Shown here piece after piece: positions 11,701-15,024 of a stretch of DNA of 15,024 nt; position 1 is the stretch's first letter, and every line of letters starts with the position of its first letter. Both the position numbers and the translations under genes were made by a program. Origin of the DNA: Candidatus Zixiibacteriota bacterium. Lineage in GTDB: Bacteria; Zixibacteria; MSB-5A5; UBA10806. The notes under the pieces were generated by a model. It ran no database searches and was not told the origin of the DNA. It saw only the letters and a list, made by a program, of their open reading frames with translations. The DNA lies in the NCBI GenBank assembly GCA_003520965.1, contig DOTU01000194.1:1-15024 (forward strand), in the 5' to 3' direction.

Positions 11701-13536
11701 TTAATTCCCCCTGATATACCGCACCAGCTCGATACAAGTCTCAAACCGTCCGAATGATGGCATCAAATAAACGCCGGTTACATACCCTTTAGCTTGCTCG
11801 ATAAACTCCGCGGCCAGTTCCCCTCCAACCTGAGCCGACCTCTCCCCCGCTTTTTCCATCATCTGGCAGGTGCGCGTGGGCACAGATATTCCAGGAACCT
11901 CATTGTGCAGGAACTGGGCATGCTTGAAACTAACCAATGGCAACACGCCAAGCAGGATCGGCACATTGGGTTTGAACTTATCAATAAAATGTTTCAAAAG
12001 ATCAAGCTCGTAAAGCGGCTGGGTCATGATATACTGCCCGCCGGCATCGAGCTTCTCCCGTAAACGCCGTAATTCCAACTCTTGATTTGGCACTGTGGGA
12101 TTGACACCCACTCCAATGGACAACGCGGTCGGTTTGCCGATCGAATTTCCTGCCAGGTCCATTCCTGAGTTGAGGCGCGAAATAATTCGTACCAAGCCGA
12201 TAGAGTCGACATCATAAACCGCTGTTGCTTGAGGGTAATCGCCGATAGATGGCGGGTCCCCTGTTAAGGCGAGGATATTATGTATGCCAACAGCGTTGGC
12301 ACCAATAAGGTCCGCCTGCAGGCCCATCAGATTTCGATCGCGGGTGGTGAAATGAAGAACAATATCTATATCAACAGATGAGGAAATCAAATAAGCCAGC
12401 GCCAGACAGCTCATCCGAACCCTGGCCATCGGGGAGTCGGCCACATTGACAGCATCCGCTCCGGCCTCTTTGATTTTAATGGCAGCCTCGATCAGCTTAG
12501 CGGGATTAGTTCCCTTGGGGGGATCAATTTCGACGGAGATGGCAAAATTGTTTTTTAGTTTTTCATATAATCTTGTTTTAGCCCCCCCGAATGGTTCGAC
12601 TATCATTGCTTCGGCGCTGCTCTTAACCTTTATGGAGCTTAACTGGCGTGTTATGCCGGTTCCCTTAATAGCCTTGGCCACAGCCGAAATATGAGCCGGC
12701 GTAGTACCACAGCATCCGCCGACAATCAGCGCGCCCGCTTTGACGAATGATTTTGCATATTCGGCAAAATAGTCCGGCGATGAAAGATAGATGAACCTTC
12801 CGCCGTAATAGCGAGGCAGGCCGGCGTTGGGCTGAGCAGAAATATAACCTACGCCAAGCTCGGAGAGCTGTTCGATAACCTCAAGCATTTTCTGCGGCCC
12901 GACGGAGCAGTTGGCGCCGAGAACATCAACTTTTAGAGGCAAAAGACGGGCTACCATCTCCGCGGGAGTATGCCCGAGATAGGTGGACCCTTCCGCGGTG
13001 AATGTCATCTGGGCAACTATCGGTAAATCGCAGATTTGTCTGATAGCCGCTATAGCGATCTCCGTCTCATCGAGGCTGGAGATCGTTTCGATCATGAATA
13101 GGTCGATTCCGCCCTCAAGGAGCGCCTCGGCCTGCTCGGTAAAAGCGAGCTGAGCATCATGCAGCTTGATCTTGCCGATAGGCTCCAGCGGCTTACCAAG
13201 AGGTCCCATAGAACCGGCAATAAGGAGATCAACACCGGAAACCTCGCGAGCCTCGCGGGCTATCTTCGCGCCTTGTAGATTGATATCGCGGAATTTTTGC
13301 TCAAGCCCATGAGCAGCAAGCCTGAAACGATTACCGCCAAAAGTGTTGGTTTCGATAATCTCCGCGCCGGCTTCTATATATTCGCGATGTACTTCGCCCA
13401 CGACCTGGGGGGCCGAGATATTAAGCTCATCGAAGCAGCGATCATAGGAGATCCCTTTTTGGTTCAGATAGGTCCCCATAGCGCCATCGCATATAAGAAC
13501 CCCAGCGTCAAGTTTTTCCCTTAAATCAATAGCCAT
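11701..13536 (-). CDS. yitJ: Bifunctional homocysteine S-methyltransferase / methylene-THF reductase (YitJ type)
   Basis: A fusion that makes 5-methyl-THF and transfers a methyl group to homocysteine to give methionine. Residues 1-290 are the zinc-dependent homocysteine methyltransferase barrel: CDGAMGTYL at 16-24, ETNTFGGNR at 62-70 and the three zinc-ligand cysteines C210 (GANCSVGP) and C275/C276 (GGCCGTTP). Residues about 320-611 are a MetF-like FAD barrel with VEIDPPKGT, ILALTGDPP (421-429) and TQPLYE (505-510). The 611-residue length is about that of B. subtilis YitJ. There is no cobalamin domain, so the methyl-donor chemistry of this type is not MetH-like. The ATG at 13536 has no Shine-Dalgarno sequence; the candidate promoter leaves a leader of only a few bases. 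It heads the operon running to tatC. No SAM riboswitch is visible. Confidence 0.95.
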   Translation of the reverse strand: MAIDLREKLDAGVLICDGAMGTYLNQKGISYDRCFDELNISAPQVVGEVHREYIEAGAEIIETNTFGGNRFRLAAHGLEQKFRDINLQGAKIAREAREVSGVDLLIAGSMGPLGKPLEPIGKIKLHDAQLAFTEQAEALLEGGIDLFMIETISSLDETEIAIAAIRQICDLPIVAQMTFTAEGSTYLGHTPAEMVARLLPLKVDVLGANCSVGPQKMLEVIEQLSELGVGYISAQPNAGLPRYYGGRFIYLSSPDYFAEYAKSFVKAGALIVGGCCGTTPAHISAVAKAIKGTGITRQLSSIKVKSSAEAMIVEPFGGAKTRLYEKLKNNFAISVEIDPPKGTNPAKLIEAAIKIKEAGADAVNVADSPMARVRMSCLALAYLISSSVDIDIVLHFTTRDRNLMGLQADLIGANAVGIHNILALTGDPPSIGDYPQATAVYDVDSIGLVRIISRLNSGMDLAGNSIGKPTALSIGVGVNPTVPNQELELRRLREKLDAGGQYIMTQPLYELDLLKHFIDKFKPNVPILLGVLPLVSFKHAQFLHNEVPGISVPTRTCQMMEKAGERSAQVGGELAAEFIEQAKGYVTGVYLMPSFGRFETCIELVRYIRGN

Positions 13537-13548
13537 AAAATATATTTT

Positions 13549-13577
13549 ATGTTAAACAAAAAAATGGCTGAAGTCAA
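13549..13577 (-). promoter_or_regulatory. Candidate promoter of the yitJ operon, giving a near-leaderless mRNA
   Basis: The minus strand reads TTGACT (13577-13572), a 17-base spacer, then TAACAT (13554-13549). The -10 ends 12 bases before the ATG at 13536, so the transcript would start about 5 bases ahead of it. A TATAAT at 13612-13607 without a good -35 is an alternative with a leader of about 65 bases. Confidence 0.45.
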
Positions 13578-13706
13578 TATCTCTTGAATTGGTTAAAATC
13601 CAATAAATTATAGCAGAACAGGCAATCATGGACCGGTAAACGATATCCCCAAAAGAGTAGGGTATGGATAGATTTGGAGTTTTGTATGAAATTGGGCCGG
13701 AAAAGA

Positions 13707-14174
13707 TTATTCGCCGATTTTATCTATAAAGGATTGAATGCTGAAATCATCTTTAGAGGAAGTTGGAAAGCAATACTCTTTCATCGGGATTCGCCAATTG
13801 AGCGGTGATTTGATATTGTCGGCCATGAAATATCGTAGAGTTTTCGTGAGCCGTTCCATCAGGGCGTTCGCTCCCTCATGAGGCGTATCCATGAGGAGAA
13901 TTAAAACCCGGCGTCCCATTGAAATGCTCAATAGGTCAGATTCGCGAATTGAGTTCTTCAGAAGCTTTTTAAATGAGGCCATGAAATCATCGTAGTCGCG
14001 GGAGTTATCGATATCACTGACCGCATCAATATGGGAGAGATCCAGTGAAACCATCGAGACGAAAGTAGCGTAGCGTTTGGCGCGTCGAAGCTCCTCCTGT
14101 ACCCTGGCCCTGAAGGTCAAAGGATCGCTATATAGCTTATCCATATCTATGTTATTTTTAATCTTCTTTGCCAT
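13707..14174 (-). CDS. Small protein resembling a degenerate GGDEF domain
   Basis: A 155-residue soluble protein. SDPLTFRARVQEELRRAKRY (16-35), FVSMVSLDLSHID (38-50) and LLKNSIRESDLLSISMGRRV (71-90), followed by LILLMDTP, follow the layout of a GGDEF diguanylate cyclase domain. At the place of the GGDEF signature it reads SMGRRV, so catalysis is not expected. It could be a nucleotide-binding or partner-binding remnant. The start is uncertain: I use the ATG at 14174 because an ATG is preferred and family-like sequence begins shortly after it. The frame is open to a TTG at 14222, and neither start has a clear Shine-Dalgarno sequence. It lies next to a sigma-54 activator on the same strand, so a signalling role is plausible. 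The family call is moderate. Confidence 0.7.
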   Translation of the reverse strand: MAKKIKNNIDMDKLYSDPLTFRARVQEELRRAKRYATFVSMVSLDLSHIDAVSDIDNSRDYDDFMASFKKLLKNSIRESDLLSISMGRRVLILLMDTPHEGANALMERLTKTLRYFMADNIKSPLNWRIPMKEYCFPTSSKDDFSIQSFIDKIGE

Positions 14175-14246
14175 AATCAAATTGGTCGATGTTTTTTTCA
14201 CAATAATCAACCCAATTCCCAATTGAAGTAAAGCAAATTGGATGCC

Positions 14247-14274
14247 GTTAAATAGGGTCTGACAGGAGAGTCAA
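14247..14274 (-). promoter_or_regulatory. Weak candidate promoter upstream of the GGDEF-like gene
   Basis: TTGACT (14274-14269), a 16-base spacer, then TTTAAC (14252-14247) on the minus strand, about 73 bases before the ATG at 14174. The -35 is good and the -10 poor. A separate TATAAT-like box occurs further upstream, without a well-spaced -35. Confidence 0.3.
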
Positions 14275-14360
14275 CGGCAACTTAATTATGCTTTTCAACT
14301 CTCTATCATGACAGCGATTATACAAAGTCACAGAGAATAGAAAGGGTCAAATAATGAAAC

Positions 14361-14413
14361 ACCTGAATGAAACATTTTTGCAAAATGCAAAATTTTTCAT
14401 ACTATTTGCAGGT
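14361..14413. repeat. Nested AT-rich inverted repeat after the sigma-54 activator gene
   Basis: Three stems share one centre: ACCTG/CAGGT (14361-14365, 14409-14413), ATGAAA/TTTCAT (14367-14372, 14395-14400) and TTTTGCA-AAA-TGCAAAA (14376-14392). It begins three bases after the stop of the activator gene. It may end transcription or stabilise the 3' end, but it has low GC and no clean T-run on the minus strand. Confidence 0.5.
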
Positions 14414-14415
14414 AT

Positions 14416-15024
14416 TCAATCTATAATCTTGTAATCCTTGATCTTATAAAGAAGCGACCGGTAGCTGATATCCAGCAATACCGCGGCTTTTCGGCGATTC
14501 CAATTGGTCTTATGCAAGGCTTTGGTGATCATCATTTTTTCGACTTCGGATATAGCATGATCCACTTTATTCTTCAGGGTATAATCATCGTCATCGATTT
14601 CGAAAAACGGTCCCTTTCGTCCCTGGCTTGGTATTGGCCCCTTGAGAGTATCATAAATGATATTTTCATCAGAGCGCACTACAATCTGCTTGATGAGATT
14701 TTCAAGCTGACGAACATTCCCGGGCCAATCGTGAGCCTGAAGGAGGTGCATGGTTTCTGGTTTGATTTCTTTGCGCGTTTTTCCATACAGAATGGATAGT
14801 TTTTCAAGGAAATGATCCACCAATAAGGGAATATCGCTGCGCCTGTTTCGAAGCGGAGGCAGGGTGATTGTAATCTCGTTCAGCCTGTAGAAAAGATCGT
14901 CCCTCATGGCGCCCTGGGAAATGGCATCCTCGAGATTTTTATTTGTAGCGCAAACGATCCGGACATCAACATGAATATTATTTATGCCGCCAACCCTTAC
15001 AAACTCCTGTTGTTCGAGCACCTG
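14416..15024 (-). CDS. NtrC-family sigma-54-dependent activator, C-terminal part, cut by window edge
   Basis: An enhancer-binding protein that uses ATP to open sigma-54 RNA polymerase complexes. The visible 202 residues begin QVLEQQEFVRVGG, inside the AAA+ domain. They continue with DVRIVCATNKNLEDAI (Walker-B/sensor region), MRDDLFYRLNEITITLPPLR (with the arginine-finger region and sensor I) and WPGNVRQLENL (sensor II). A linker leads to a C-terminal Fis-type helix-turn-helix: TNWNRRKAAVLLDISYRSLLYKIKDYKI. The receiver or other sensory domain and the GAFTGA loop lie beyond the window, so its signal and class (response regulator or other) cannot be read. The TAA at 14416 is clear, followed by an AT-rich inverted repeat. 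Confidence 0.96.
   Translation of the reverse strand, partial: QVLEQQEFVRVGGINNIHVDVRIVCATNKNLEDAISQGAMRDDLFYRLNEITITLPPLRNRRSDIPLLVDHFLEKLSILYGKTRKEIKPETMHLLQAHDWPGNVRQLENLIKQIVVRSDENIIYDTLKGPIPSQGRKGPFFEIDDDDYTLKNKVDHAISEVEKMMITKALHKTNWNRRKAAVLLDISYRSLLYKIKDYKIID

Noticed and set aside
11669..11737. Longer cutA starting at TTG 11737 within the yitJ-like gene
   Set aside because: The extra residues have no match to CutA; family similarity starts at MMVVMVACG. A TTG in between remains possible.
13537..13706. SAM (S-box) riboswitch before the yitJ-like gene
   Set aside because: The gap is 170 bases, the likely leader only a few bases, and no multi-helix S-box pattern is visible; only a small ATTGG/CCAAT hairpin at 13588-13604.
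1..15024. CRISPR arrays, tRNAs, rRNAs, transposase genes
   Set aside because: No regularly spaced direct repeats, no tRNA cloverleaf or rRNA sequence, and no DDE or serine/tyrosine recombinase coding region were recognised.

Overview
The window reads as chromosomal DNA of a Gram-negative bacterium of moderate GC. Every gene I can support lies on the minus strand, so transcription runs from base 15024 toward base 1. An Omp85-like C-terminal barrel, a Tat translocase subunit and a sigma-54 activator point to a diderm. The mix of large propeller, HEAT and metallopeptidase proteins resembles poorly cultured FCB-type or Zixibacteria-like lineages. That placement is a weak inference; no rRNA or other phylogenetic marker is present except part of dnaK.

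Layout in transcription order: (1) the C-terminal part of an NtrC-family sigma-54 activator (14416-15024); (2) a small protein resembling a degenerate GGDEF domain (13707-14174); (3) a tightly packed run of a YitJ-type homocysteine methyltransferase/methylene-THF reductase, CutA, a PPC-domain protein, a DUF62 SAM hydrolase, an unusual NrdR with two ATP-cones, and TatC (13536 down to 8483). Most junctions overlap by 1-4 bases, and one gap holds a MITE-like inverted-repeat element; (4) a 948-residue exported protein joining a gluzincin metallopeptidase, a TolB-like propeller and an Omp85-like barrel (5453-8299); (5) a PQQ-type propeller protein overlapping a HEAT-repeat protein by ATGA (5282 to 1957), ended by a clear intrinsic terminator; (6) a stress cluster of two small heat-shock proteins followed by the start of dnaK (1754 to 1).

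Functional themes: one-carbon/methionine/SAM chemistry (YitJ plus SAM hydrolase), nucleotide-dependent control of ribonucleotide reductase (NrdR), protein export and envelope function (TatC, propeller-barrel protein, PQQ propeller) and proteostasis (Hsp20 x2, DnaK).

The points most worth a second look are the NrdR with a duplicated ATP-cone, the peptidase-propeller-barrel fusion, a structured element between hsp20 and dnaK whose wobble pairs fit only the minus-strand RNA, and a perfect-consensus promoter whose -35 box lies inside the preceding terminator. No tRNA, rRNA, CRISPR array, transposase gene or origin was seen. No gene-free stretch exceeds 300 bases.
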